From NCBI GenBank assembly GCA_015680685.1, contig MNCI01010030.1, positions 150,390 through 214,389 on the forward strand: a DNA stretch of 64,000 nt, read 5' to 3'. Position numbers and translations under genes: made by a program. The notes under the pieces are model-generated. The model was not told the origin of the DNA and made no database searches. It worked only from the letters and a program-made list of their open reading frames with translations. This document shows, piece after piece, positions 10,107 through 21,869 of this stretch. The stretch's first letter is position 1. Each line of letters starts with the position of its first letter. The stretch comes from Gnetum montanum (Eukaryota > Streptophyta > Gnetopsida > Gnetales > Gnetaceae).

Positions 10107-11168
10107 TTAATTGTTTAATAGCTTTTTGATTTTTCTCATTTTTATGTTAGGAGTAGATTTAATGAGTATGATCCAATACTCAGCATCTCCTTTGCTAATT
10201 ACATTGAATGGTAGCTCTGACCAGGAGACGTCTAGCGGAGTAAGCCCTGAGTCAGTATCCTTGGATGTTTCTAGGTTAGGCGGTGTTTCCTTGGTTTTTG
10301 AGGGACCACGATTTATTTTTTGGTCATCACTTTGAATTTCATTTTTTTTCTTTGGTATGGGTTTTTCAGAAATTTTGTCAAGTTTATGCTCTTGTGGGGT
10401 TTCCTCTTGTTCAAGCTCCTCAAATTTAACTTTGGAGCCTTGATTTGCTTCCATGCGAGATGAGATGGTGGATGTAGCAGTATCCCCATGGATAATGATT
10501 TCACCCCCTTCATAGGGTAAGTGAATCTCTTTATGAATGGGGGAAGACACTGCTTTTAGCTGGGCTAACTAGGGTCGTCCTAGAATTAGGTTAAAACCAG
10601 GCATCTCATCGATAACTACGAAGTCTGCGAATGTGGGGAATCGATCCCCTACTATGAAATCCAAGGTCAATGTACCTTTAACCACTACTCATGATTCATT
10701 AAATGACCTTAGGCATGTTGTAGATGTCGATTTAATTAATTCTATAAGCCCTAACTGTTCAATGATGGGATAAGGCATTACATTTGTGGCTACTCCATCA
10801 TCTACATGTACTCGATGTATTTTGAACTGATTAACTCATATGGTTATAAACATGGGTTCACGGGTGACGTCTTTAATTTTTTCATTGATCTTAATGTTTT
10901 TGGGCTGAAAGCCTAATGATTTAGGTTTGAATCCTTGTCATGTAGACATTACTGCGTGTATAGAAGGTTCATTTATGGGTAGGTTTATGCTAACTGGGAT
11001 CAATGTTAACATGTGTACTAAGGCTTTGTGATGAATTGGCGAAGCCAATATGAGGTTGTACAAGCTTAATGATGTATTCTTTTGCTTAATGGCTTGCGTA
11101 ACTTGTGTTAGGGCATTAGCTAAGTCTTTACCATTGGGTATGTTCTTGTCCAAAGCCACTTGATCCAT
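10107..11168 (-). pseudogene. R1 aspartic protease
   Basis: PR would process the gag-pol polyprotein. The active-site loop reads VHVDDGVATNVMPY, with the DDG triplet at 10,794-10,802, where most retropepsins have D-T/S-G. The flap side follows, then FPTFADFVVIDEMPGFNLILGRP with the typical ILGRP ending, and LPYEGGEIIIHGD. The frame then runs through an acidic linker (10,107-10,550 open) to a stop at the boundary repeat. A stop lies just before the active site. Confidence 0.75.
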
Positions 11169-11179
11169 TCAACCTAATA

Positions 11180-14100
11180 GTTGTATCTCACGTGGGGTAA
11201 CTTTTGTGTTATTTTTTGTGACCGTTGGGTTTGATATGTGTTGCATTCTTGATTTTTCCTCTTTATAACTCATGCTTGGCTCATTGTTAGAAGGAGCCAT
11301 AGGTATTGTGCTTAAAGGAGTTGGTTTCAGGGGCCCCAGTGCAAGGCGTTGATGTTCCTTTGCCAAACGTACCTTCTCCAAACGTTCCCTGGTAAGCTTA
11401 TCTGCCAGGCGTTCTCGTGTGGGTTGTGTGGGAACATTTGAGGTTAGAATATGGGGTTTTTTTGGGACTCAAATGATGAATGGGGTGGGATGGGCTTGTG
11501 TCTGAGGCATATGAGCTTGGACATTAGGTTGCCTAGGCACCTTAACCACAAACGGGGTTGGGTGATTTGTAGTTGGTACCTCTGTCATAGCAATTGGCAG
11601 TGGCACCTGGACCATGAAGGGAGTGGGCTAGTTTGATGGTGTCATACTAGTGGTTGTACCAGTAGAGGGCACATGAACAACGAATTGTTTGGTTTGGGGT
11701 GATACTTGTGCTATTGCCACCGCAGAAGGTACTCGGATGACCAATGGTTTTGTGGGGTAGTAGGATCGTATGGGGGATATGAAGGTTGAGGCGATGTTAG
11801 TGCGGTAGGGGGAATATGAACTACAAAGGGGTTCTTTTGTGTTTCATAGTTATTATCTGCGTAAATGGTGTTAATTATGTATGGCACTTCTTTAGTGTTT
11901 AGGGGATCTTTATATATTCCCATGGACTAGTTTTGTGGTTTGATCGGGTTGGCCTCATCAAAAGTGATCTCACCTCCATCAATTATTCGGTGAATGTCTT
12001 GTTTCAAGGTGAAACAATAGTTAGTGCCATGTCCATTACATTGGTGGTACTCACAAAATCGGTCTATTCTAAAGCTCTTGGAACTAGGGGCTCATCTGGT
12101 GTTGCCAAGCTTGGGTTCTTGACCAATTCACAGAATCGATCATGTCTTTGAATTGCTACGGGGGACAATTGTTTATGTTTCATTAGCCTAGCCTTCAAGA
12201 GTTGGTCAAATAATTGCAAAGGTTTCATGGGCAATGGTGTGAATTGAGAGGGGTCTCTCCTCTCAAAGTTTCTTGCATGACCTAGTGTAGCATTTTATGA
12301 TGTGGATGATCCAGGTGTAGCAGCGGGAGCAAGTCTAGTATAGCTAGTAGGGGTGGTAGGTGGTTTACCTTATTGTCTTGTATTTATCTATTGAGTTTCT
12401 GCTACTACTGCTATAGTTATTTTAGCCTTTTCTTTCTCTTTTTTGGTGTGTTGATTTTTAAAGGCTAAGTAAGTAGGGTCATGGCTATTTTGGGCCGCCT
12501 CTTCTATGTTCTGTATTTGTATGAAAGCTTGGCTTAGAGTGTGCACATTTAAATAGTACAGTTTAGATTTCACGAAATCATTTACAGCTCCCTTTAGGAT
12601 GGTGAGTAAGTATGTTTCAGGGATTGGTTCATGATGTTCGTTTAGCGCAACACTCTATCTCTGAATAAATTTTTATATAGGTTCAAGCGGTGCTTGTTTT
12701 ACCTATATCTGACTATCCAAGGTTGCTTTAGGTTTCAAGTTGTATTTGAACCTAGTAATGAACTGGTATAAGAGATCCTCCAAAGAGGATACAGAGTTAT
12801 GAGGTAAGGCTCGGTACCATTCTAAAGCTCTCCTAGTAAGGGACATGGCAAAAATACATAAGATTGCATGGGGCCATGCCTAAAGCAATAAACATTCTAG
12901 TCTAAACGTGACCAGATGGGCGTTGGGGTCCCCTTCCCCATTGTATTTGGTTAATTAAGGCAAAGAAACTCCTTTGGGCAAGGTCAATGGTGGTACCTAA
13001 GGGCTAATAGGATCATCTTGGTAAAAGTCTAATACTTGAAGCTCTTCATTGTTGGTCGTTTTGAGGTGTTTTACCTCATTAGTGAGTTCTTGCATCATCT
13101 TCTTAGCTTTGGCCCAGTCTTGGGCATTAGGTGAAGGGGCAGGTTGGTCATGTTGTGTAGTATGCAAGTTAGATTGTTGTATGGTCAATGGGAAAGAAGA
13201 AAGTTAAGTGGTCGGAAGTTGCAATTGTGGAATACTTATGGTGGGTGCCACTAGGGGTGGCATACCATAAGAGGTAGGTTGTTATTGTTGTTGTTGTGGT
13301 ACTTGATGGATGTTCATGGGTGGAATTGTAAGAGGTGGTATGTTGTAATGACGAGGTTGATGCGGTTGCATGCCAGTCGCGGCCCACTGTCCAGTTATGA
13401 TTTGTGAGGTAACACCTTGAACTTGTTGAGTTGAAGTGGTGAAGGATGTCCCTTGGGTTTGTATTTGTGGTATATAGTGAGTGGATGTAGAATTAGATAT
13501 CACAGACGATGTCCCAATCACTTGGGATGGAAAGGTTACTCCTACATTAGTTTGACTGGGGTGTTGTTGGGGTTGTACTTGTAAGAGAGGGGACAACGTG
13601 GTGGTGGGAGGAATAGTGGGGATGGGTATATTGAATTGAGTATCGATCATGGGGAGAGTGGGAATAAGGGTGGATGCTTCCTATTGAGGCACATGTGCTT
13701 GAATGGTCTTAAATGATTGTAGGGACATAGTCTCCCCTGTAAAAGGGTGAAATAATGGGTTCGTGTAAGTATGCGAACTGAGAGTATGGTATGAATCCTT
13801 GTGTTCGGGCTGAGCCGCAAAGTCATCCTCCTCTTCTAATTGAGGGTTTTCCATGGACTGGTCTAGAGACTGACTCCTGACCAGAAGGAGCTATGAGATG
13901 AGCTCAGAGTAGTGCTCTAGAAGAGGGATGATGTCATATGGGGAGGGGATGAACTCATGTCCTCCCTTATGAATCAGTTCATACTGTTTATTAGCTTCCA
14001 ATTCAATTTGATCTACTGCCAAACCAGCTTGGATCTTTACACATATAAAATTATACTGTTCTTGTGTTACGACATTAAATGATGGATCCTTCCCTTGCAG

Positions 14101-14241
14101 TCTGAGAGATCAGCAAGGTCTTCCCCAAGGGTTGACCTCACCGTGGACCCCTATGGGTTGCATGATGGGTATTGGCATTGCCATGGGGCCAATGATATCT
14201 AAAGTGGACTTGGTTGAAACACTGGTATTGGTAGTATTCAT
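11180..14241 (-). pseudogene. R1 gag
   Basis: Gag forms the particle that packages element RNA. The first Met at 14,241 (MNTTNTSVSTKST) opens a frame kept through 13,650, 13,188 and 12,573 with only point stops. A conserved NFICVKIQAGLAVDQIEL stretch near 14,040 is shared with R2, R3 and R5. A Q/P/T-rich region (13,200-13,700) follows. The retrotransposon gag core comes next, including LTKYNGEGDPNAHLVTF (about 12,930), ALEWYRALP and the FIQR region, up to KSKLYYLNVHTLSQAF (12,540). A frameshift precedes the Pro-rich C-terminal part. Confidence 0.85.
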
Positions 14242-14779
14242 GATGAAAAGGTCCTAAGTGTAACAAGGTAGATGGGAGACAGTGTTAGCGTGTATAGGTG
14301 AGAGTTTGGCTAGGTATGAAATGGGTATACTTGTTAGCGTACACTCTCAGTGTGCAGGCTTGTCTACATAGCGTACATCCTTAGTGTGCAGGCTTGTCTA
14401 AACAGCGTACAGCCTCAGCATGCAGGCTTGTCTACACAGCATTCATCTAAGTCTGGAAACGTGTAGCTTGGATACATAGCGTATGGACTGAATCCTCGGT
14501 GCATAGGCTTCAACGATCAACTTACAGGATGAACAGGTAGCGTACAACTAGAGTGGATAGTGTGCAGATGGGCTAGGTAGTGTATATACCCTGGGATTGT
14601 AGTAGATCTCGCTGAACAGGGCACAGATCTAAAAGGTTCAAAATCAGATCTATGCTGACAGAGTGTAAATCTGAGAAAATTGACTGTAGATCCAGGATCA
14701 CAGGGAGCGGATCTATGAGATGGACTAGTGGATCTGTAGAGATCTACAGTGGATCAGAATAGATTTAAGCAACCACTGG
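14242..14779 (-). repeat. R1 leader with about 40-bp tandem repeats
   Basis: Between PBS and gag, positions about 14,335-14,600 repeat an AGCGTACANCCTCAGTGTGC unit followed by AGGCTTGTCTACACAGC, four clear copies then degenerate ones. The GTAC/GTGCAG motif echoes the arrays inside LTRs of the same subfamily. Confidence 0.75.
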
Positions 14780-14796
14780 CCCTCCTTCTAGCACCA
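14780..14796 (-). other. R1 primer-binding site, tRNA-Asn type
   Basis: The plus strand reads CCCTCCTTCTAGCACCA. This matches the 3' end of plant tRNA-Asn (ending TCTAGCGCCA) with one G-to-A change. It lies five bases from the LTR start. Confidence 0.8.
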
Positions 14797-15149
14797 TTTT
14801 CTGTACTGTCTGAAATCATTGGTGCACGGCTGGAATGAAACAGACACCGAGAGATCTACAGACAGGCACAGAAGACCCTACCTTCACTTGAGGGTGAGCA
14901 AGAACTGATGAAGGTAGAGTACCTTGGGTGTGAAACACCACAAAATTCTAAGATTAGTACATCTCCAACAAGAATCTAGCTAAGTCATGATTCTCCCTAG
15001 CATGACTAAAGCTTGAGGGCCCCACAGATAGCTTCAAGCATAGTCAAACTCAACAAGAAATAGTTCCCTGGGACCTGTAGAAGACCATGGTGACATCTGG
15101 CATCAAACATGGAAAATTTGGAGCTCAAGATACTTTTTTTTCACTGAGT

Positions 15150-15790
15150 ATGCAGTATGCAGCATGCACGCCCAATGTACATGCCCAGCATGCACACCCA
15201 GCATACACGCCCAGCATGCACATCCAGCGTATACACCCAACGTGCATGCCTCACATGTACGCTCAGCGAGTACGACCGACGTGTACGCCCAGCAAGTAAC
15301 TCCAAAGATTGCATGGAAAAGACACTTCAGAGCAAGATTTCGTATAAGGCATCAACTCACAGGGATAGAGTAATTGTTAGGCTTCATCATGGGCTCTAGA
15401 GAATTGAATTTTTGCCTCAAAATCATGCACTTTAAAGTCCATATGCTAAGCATGTACATCCTGCACACCCAGTGTGTATAGTGTATATGCCCAGTGTGTA
15501 CAGTGTGTACACCTAGTGTGTAGCACAACGTATATGAATCAAAGCTCTCCAAAACCATGTCAGACCAAGTCCAACCGAGCTGAACATCCATAGGCATCAT
15601 TCTCGTGAGATCTAAATTCAAATCTGAGGGCCGAATTTGATGCTTCCTATTGCAGCACTAGTTTGTAAAAACTGACTTCTTTTGATTTAGTCAAGTCTGT
15701 GTGCCGAATTCACATGCCCAACGTATACACGCTGGTGTACAGTAATATATGCTGGCATGCAGCAATACACGCTGCCATGCAGCTCATTGT
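15150..15790 (+). repeat. GTATACGCCCAGC-type arrays in the solo LTR
   Basis: Short 10-12 bp units such as CAGCATGCACGCC, CAGCGTATACACC and GTACGCCCAGC repeat in a row at 15,150-15,300 and again near 15,440-15,520 and 15,715-15,785. Many units are self-complementary around GTATAC or GCATGC. Confidence 0.8.
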
Positions 15791-15910
15791 ACACTTGTAA
15801 AATTTCATTCTTTAACACTCAGTCAACGTGCCACATGTCACCCGACCTGAGAGTCCAGCATTCCATAGCTAATCATTCGCTCTCAGATCCGAGTCTAACA
15901 TCTAAACTGG

Positions 15911-15920
15911 TATAAAAACC
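15911..15920 (+). promoter_or_regulatory. TATA box of the solo LTR
   Basis: TATAAAAACC occurs in LTR sense orientation after the palindromic arrays. The R4 LTR has TATATAAAATCCCC at the same place (20,566). It probably marks the U3/R boundary. Confidence 0.65.
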
Positions 15921-17976
15921 CTAATTTTTGACCAGATCCAAGTTTGGAAAAACTGAAAAGATCAGAGCAAAAATCTAAGGAAATCCACACAAAGAGGACA
16001 TCTAGAGACATTAATCCTACACGCTGGACTTCCATCCTACACGTTGAGCATATAGCCTTTACGCTGTGCTTACAGCCGAATCTAGCTAACAATCATCCCC
16101 CTGCATCCACTGGAGCCTTCCATCTGTCTTGTGTCAGATTCACAACTATGTTAGGCCGGTGCATTGTAACTTTCCATTTTGCAATAATATTTTCCACATT
16201 TCTTTTGCTAAGATTTGTCACAGTTTTTCGTTCATTATTGTATGCTTATTGTTTACATTCCTGTACGTTTACGCTTCGTTTTACATTAGTTATGCCATTT
16301 ATGTATAACCCAGCATACAATATATCGGTGTATGTTTGGGAAATCCTTGTCTGATCCGCATGCAGACCACTCAAGGTACTCTGTCTTTGTTAATTCCAGC
16401 TTGCCCTCAAGCGAAGGTAGTATCTTTTGTGCTTGTATGGGGATCTCCTGGTTTCTGTTTCATTCCAGCAGAGACCAACGATTTCGGATAGTACAGGGTG
16501 GTCCACACATGGGTCAGACAAGGATTTCCCTAGATGTATGCCAATGAGTAATACACTGGGTTATGTGTAAATAGCATAATAAGCGTAAACCAGAATGTAA
16601 ATGTGCAAAAATATAAACAGAGATATAGAAAAGAATAAATGGAAACTATAACAAATCATAATCAGAGATGAGGCAATTTTATTGCAAAAAAATGAGGATT
16701 ACAGTGCATCGGTCTGAACATAGTTTTTGGACTGACACAAGGTGGACGAAGAGCCCTAGTGGATGTAGATGGACGATGGTATGTTGGTTTTTACTGCAAG
16801 CACAGCGTGAAGGCTGTATGTTTAGCGTGCACGGTTGAAGTCTAGTGTATAGGATTAGTGTCTAGATTTTCTCAGTGTCCCAGGTTCTTGTTTTTTTTTC
16901 TCTGTTTGTAAAAAATTGCAACCCCCTTGATTTAGTGAAAAATTGGGGTTTTTATGAGATCTTGGGTGTTAGATTCAGATCTAGAAGGGTATGAGTGGCT
17001 GTGGGTGAGAAAATTACGGGTCGGATGACATGTGGCTGTGTTGCCTAAGTGCAAAGAATGTTACAACTGTACAACATGCTGTATACCAGCATGTACATGT
17101 TGGGCATGTGAACCAAACTTATAGATTTGACCAACACAAAAGAATTGAACTTTCCAAATGAACGCTACTATTACAATAGAAAGTCTTGAACTTGGCCCTT
17201 GGATTTGGGCTCTAGTGTCATGGGAATGCTACCTATGGATTTTCAGCTCATTTGAACTTGATTTGACATGGTTTTGGAAGGCTTCAACTCGTGTACACTA
17301 TGCTACACATTGGACGTGTAGGTCAGCATGCAAGTTGGCTGAATTGCCTAATTGACCTCGCTTTTGGTTGTGCACGTTGGGTGTGCAGAGTATGTATGCT
17401 CATCGTATAGGTCATACAAGTGCATCATTTAAAGGTTGAATCTCCATTTTTGGGAGCCTGGGATGATGCCTGACAGTTGTCTTGCCTCTGAGAGTAGATT
17501 GTAGATGGAGATCTTGTTTTAGGATGCTTATTCTGAGGGATCCTTGATGGTGCACGCTGGGCATGTACACTGGGGATGCATGAATGAAAACCCATCATTT
17601 GGAGCAAAAAATCTGATTTTCAAGCACCTGAGAGCTACTGGGGACCCTGGTGAAGGTCCTGGGGGGTCCAGACGCTCAATTCTGGCATGTTTTTGGCTTA
17701 TTTTTGGGGCCCAAAATTTGCTACATGCTGAGTTGCACGCTGGGCGTGCAGGCCTGTGTGCAAGAAGTATACTTAGTAAAAACTAAGTGTTTCGAGTTTG
17801 AAACCTAAAAGTTCTTGTTGCCAAATGTTGATGTAGTCTCGAATGGATCTCGGGGAACTTTTACTTGCTTGATTTGACTCCATTTGATGCTATTTTTTTC
17901 GATCATGCTAGGAAGCACCATGACTTAGCTTGATTCTTGTCCAAAAGTGTTAGGTCCAAATTTTTGTGGTGTTTCA

Positions 17977-18674
17977 CCAAGCAACCCAAAGCCCTAGCTG
18001 ACAAAGCTGCCAAATTTGACACCAACTCACCTATATTGATAGGGGCCACCCCAAAGCCCAACTTTCAGTGCAAGGACCGCTCAAAGTGCACACCACTACT
18101 GATGCAACCCTCTCAACTATTGGAGCAACTCTTGAAAGATGGGCATATCTAACACAAACATGTATCAGAGATTACCCACTAAAAACATGATAGGTATTGT
18201 GAACTACTAAAGAACCCCACATTAGTAGTACCAAATGAGCCCCCAATCATACAACATTTTAAACTAGAACAATACTTCCATTACCATCAAATGGCTGGTC
18301 ACAGTACAAACAACTATCATGCTTTGCAAGATGACCTGCAAAGAATGATAGAACAAGGCCAACTAGTGATCAACATGGGGAGTCAATCCAATAAAGATGA
18401 TGTGTCCTATGTCATAAACTCAACTAGTATAGGTGGCAAGCTCAAACCTATACAACAACCTTTTGTGATCCATGTGCCTCCCAGCAAGGCAAGGATCCCC
18501 TCTGCCTCCACAAGCAAGAGGCCTCTCTTTGTTATCAAAGTGCCATCTCAGGCACCCACAACATCCTTTGTGGTCAAGGCCCCACAACGATCGTCTGCTA
18601 TGATGTTAAAATGGCATGATTCGTCTGCTAAGACATTAAATTGGCATGACACATCCACTAAGATGTTAAAATAG
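17977..18674 (+). pseudogene. R4 gag, C-terminal part
   Basis: The frame includes PNFQCKDRSKCTPLLMQPSQ, LLEQLLKDGHI and FHYHQMAGHSTNNYHALQDD. The last corresponds to the C-x-Y-H-x3-G-H-x4-C motif of the family with its Cys residues replaced. A 127-codon open stretch (18,291-18,674) follows, ending in a Pro/Ser-rich tail with a WHDSSAKTLNWHDTSTKML internal repeat. The same motifs occur in R1, R2, R3 and R5 gag. The N-terminal gag lies beyond the R1 insertion. Confidence 0.8.
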
Positions 18675-19820
18675 CATGACATAGTAATAAAAACTGCTAA
18701 GAAGCCTTTTTTCATATGAGTGCCACAACGTGATGGCCCCTCACCTACCTGAAGCCCGATAGTGGGCAACATCTCAATCGCTTCTCCTCCAAGAGTTGAC
18801 CCCACTAGAAACCTAGGTAGGCCCACCAAATGGCAAGGTAAGAGGACAAATGAACACCTCACAACCTCCATGGCCAGTTTAGATGGATTCTTGCTTTATA
18901 GTTTAATGGTCATCCAGTGCCTTTGTTCATCAGTAATAGTTTAAGTCTAAGCTCACTTACTCACTCATGATTTTCTTGTCTCCTTGGAATTGTGTTTGCA
19001 GGATGACACTCAGAGGTTTTCACACAAGAATGCACTTCATCATAAACAGCAAGGTGAGATGTTGTTTACAGTGCATGTGATAAGACCAAATCAAATCATT
19101 CACTAGTACATCCCCTGGTTCATATCCCGCCTATCCCTCAACACCCTATACTTGGTTATATCCCGAACACATTCACTGCAGCCCGAAACATTGAACATGC
19201 CATTGTATATCGCACCACTCTTAAGAGGTTGCAACCCACAACATTGTATTTGAGCATGTGCATAAGAACAAAAAAGAAAAAAAACCGTTGTCCCTTCCTA
19301 CCTAAAATACAAAATGGAACGATAGTTGCCTCAAAAGCAAATGCTCATGTCTAAAACAATCAAGAAACACCACATTGTGTGGCTTTGGCTCTCCGCCAAC
19401 AGGTTCCCCCTTAAATACTAAACGAGGGTCATGTTCCTCCAAAGAATGCAACACATCATCACATGGCTTTGGTTCTGCGAACAAGTCCTCTCAGACACCA
19501 ACCAAGAGTCTTGTTCCGCCAAAGGATGCCCATCTCATGTCTTGATTCTGAGTCTGCTAAACAATGGCTATTGACAAGGATTAGCATGACCCACATACAC
19601 ACCAGAACATCCCTTTTACTATGCACAACCTTGATTCCTCCTGAATCCCCATAGTTTCCCTTTCTCTATAAATACAAATTCCATTTCCCACAATCCCATG
19701 TACTAATGAACATGGTGTGATGATATCTAGTCAACTGGCGAAGGACAATGTCTCTATTGAGTTTCTTGTGGTGTTTTGCACTTCTTTGTTGACGCTTCTC
19801 GGGTTGATTCCTCCAAGCAT
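18675..19820 (+). other. R4 3' non-coding region
   Basis: No recognisable coding sequence. The last 60 bases (TTCTTTGTTGACGC then AACAAAGAGGGG) match the PPT-adjacent sequence of R2 and R3. The join between gag and this region marks the internal deletion. Confidence 0.5.
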
Positions 19821-19837
19821 CAACAAAGAGGGGTCAA
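19821..19837 (+). other. R4 polypurine tract
   Basis: CAACAAAGAGGGGTCAA lies directly before the LTR TG. The R3 counterpart on the minus strand is CAAAGAGGGGCCAA. Confidence 0.8.
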
Positions 19838-21163
19838 TGAAACACCACAAAATTCCCAGCTTAGTACTTTTCCAACAAGAGTCGAGCTAAGTCATAACAT
19901 TCCCCAGCATGACTAAAGCTTGAGGGCCCCATAGACAACTTCTAGCAGAGTCGAACCCAACGAGGAGCAGTTCCTTGGGACCCATCGATGGCCACGACAA
20001 CATCTACTATCAAACATGGTAACTTCGGAGCTCAAAGTACTTAGTTTACACTAAGTTTGCATTTTTCAGCGTATACGCCCTAGATTGCATCTACAGTGTA
20101 GATGTCCAGCGTACATGCCTAACATGTACGCTCAGCAGGTACGACTGATGTATATGTTCGGCATGCAATCCCCGAAGATGGCATGGAAACGACACTACAG
20201 AACAAGATTTGGTACAAGGCAGCAATTCACATGAATAGAGCAAACGTTAGCGTATACGCCCAACATACACAGCGTATATGCCTAGCGTATACGCTCAGTA
20301 GACGAAGTATACATTCTTAGCGTATACGCCTAGCGTATACGCCTAGAAGGCTCAGCGTATACGCCTAGCAGGCTCAGTGTATACGCCCAGCGTATACATC
20401 TTAACTACCTAGCATATACGCCCAGAGTCTATGCCCACAGATACAGCATATACGCCCAGCATATATGCCGAGTAGATGTAGCATGTTGTACACTTGTAAA
20501 TTTTATACTTTCGCACCTGGTCAATGCGCCACGTGTCACCCAACCCGAGTCTAACGTCTAAACCTATATAAAATCCCCAATTTTTCACTAGATCCAGGTC
20601 GGTTGGAAATTTTGAGCAAACCAGAGAGAAAAACAAAGACGTTGAGAACCAAAGCGAGATCCCTACATGCTAGACCTCAACCTTGTATGCTGAGCATACA
20701 ACCTCTACGTTGTGCCTACAGATTGAACCAGCACTCATCCCTGCATCCACCGGGGCTATTAGTCCGCCTTTTGTCAAAGCCACAACTGCGTTAGACCGGT
20801 GCATTGTAACTCACATTTTACAATAATATTGCTACATTTTCTTCCTAAAATCTCTTATAGTTTTTCATTAATTGTTGCATGTTTACTGTTTATGCCCTCA
20901 CACATTTACGCTCCATTTATACCAGTTACGCTGTTTACGCTTCATTTTACATCTGTTACGCCGTTCACACATAACCCAGCGTATAGCACCTCGGTGTACA
21001 TTTGGGGAAATCCTTGCCTGATCGGCGTGCGGACCACTCAAGGTACTCTGCCTTCATCAATTCCAGCTTGCCCTCAAGCGAAGGTAGGGTCTTCTGTGCA
21101 TGTTCGGAGATCTCCTGGTTTCTGTTTCCTTCTAGCCAGAGACCGACGATTTTGGATGGTACA
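19838..21163 (+). mobile_element. R4 3' LTR
   Basis: 1,326 bp from TGAAACACCACAAAATTCC to GGATGGTACA. It aligns with the solo LTR and the R1 LTR at both ends. It contains a palindromic array (20,060-20,490) and a TATA box TATATAAAATCCCC near 20,566. Confidence 0.9.
20060..20490 (+). repeat. GCGTATACGC palindrome array in the R4 LTR
   Basis: The perfect 10-bp palindrome GCGTATACGC and close variants recur about every 12-25 bp, with CCTA or CCCA linkers, densest at 20,240-20,480. It sits upstream of the LTR TATA box, a location typical of U3 regulatory repeats. Confidence 0.85.
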
Positions 21164-21410
21164 TTACCAAGACTATGTTATAGATGGTTGTTGTTCTTTG
21201 AAATTATTTCCACACCATGTGGCCATGGCTATGTATGCTATGGAAATTTTATCTTTAAATTTAAATTTTGGTTTTATTTTTGGATATATGCATTTATAGT
21301 AGTATTGAATGTTGTAACTATTGTAGACATTGAAAATGGAAATGTTTATGTTTTTTGTTATAACATTTAATGGCTAATTGAAAAAAAAGAAGTGTCATAA
21401 TAAGTAAGAT

Positions 21411-21640
21411 GTTTGCTAGTTTTAGGCCATCACAAGCATAAGTTATATTACATGATTGTAGCTACATTACCAATTTAAGGGCCTGGTGGGTCATAATCCC
21501 ATTTTATGGTCTTAGTAGATCATAGTGTCAATTTAACATCTTAGTGGATCTTAATGCCAGTTTAAAATCTTAGCAGATGTTAATGCTAGTTTAACATATT
21601 ATCAGATATCAATGTTAATTTAACAGCTTAATAAACATTG
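21411..21640. repeat. boundary tandem repeat, R5
   Basis: About six units of 35-40 bp, from GTTTTAGGCCATCACAAG to AGTTTAACATATTATCAGA. They sit in the same place relative to PR as in R1, R2 and R3. Confidence 0.78.
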
Positions 21641-21869
21641 ATGTAAATAGACGTATATTTATAAGGCTTTTTTTTATCATAAGAAAGGTTGTAGTAAACA
21701 GGAAAAAATGCAAACAAACTTAGGCTATAGGCATAGGATACATGCATAAAATAACAAAGATATAATAAACTACAAAAGAAAAGTAAGGCTACTTGGCTAT
21801 TAATGCATTTAGTCATAGGGGCATGGGAAGGTTAAGGTGAACTTCACTTGTGCATATTCTTCCTAATCT

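Larger units (their letters stand above)
14931..16495 (+). mobile_element. solo LTR nested in the R1 LTR
   Basis: A complete LTR begins TGAAACACCACAAAATTC and ends GGATAGTACA, with no internal sequence. The flanking bases GGGTG at 14,926-14,930 and 16,496-16,500 form a 5-bp target-site duplication. R1 LTR sequence continues on both sides. This is the expected product of LTR-LTR recombination. Confidence 0.92.
1925..17976 (-). mobile_element. R1: Ty3/gypsy Tat-like element, 3' end deleted
   Basis: Going leftwards from the 5' LTR the order is PBS, gag, PR, a large antisense gene on the plus strand, RT, RNase H, archaeal-type RNase H and the integrase zinc finger. Homology stops just after the WPF that precedes the integrase catalytic core, near 1,930. 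The core, the 3' region and the 3' LTR are therefore missing. The right end (GTGGTGTTTCA, 17,976) abuts R4 gag, so R1 inserted into R4. The missing left end was probably lost in a deletion that also removed the 5' part of R4. Stops and frameshifts occur throughout. Confidence 0.88.
14802..17976 (-). mobile_element. R1 5' LTR, split by a solo LTR
   Basis: The LTR runs TGTACTGTCTG at 14,802 to GTGGTGTTTCA at 17,976, that is TGAAACACCACAAAA to ACAGTACA in element orientation. It is interrupted after 14,930 and resumes at 16,501, giving about 1,605 bp of LTR sequence. Homology with the R4 LTR is clear at both ends. A reverse-oriented TATA-like TCATAAAAACCCC lies at about 16,945-16,957. Confidence 0.88.
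17977..21163 (+). mobile_element. R4: gag-only Ty3 derivative, 5' part outside or lost
   Basis: To the right of R1, plus-strand gag runs to about 18,674. It is followed by about 1.1 kb of non-coding sequence, a polypurine tract and a 3' LTR. No RT, RNase H, integrase or antisense gene is present between gag and the LTR, so R4 is internally deleted. It starts exactly where R1 ends because R1 is inserted in its gag. After the LTR the bases TTACC could be one half of a target duplication whose partner is not in view. Confidence 0.8.

Noticed and set aside
14780-14796. tRNA-Asn gene fragment
   Set aside because: Only the last 17 bases match, and the place next to the LTR shows it is a primer-binding site.
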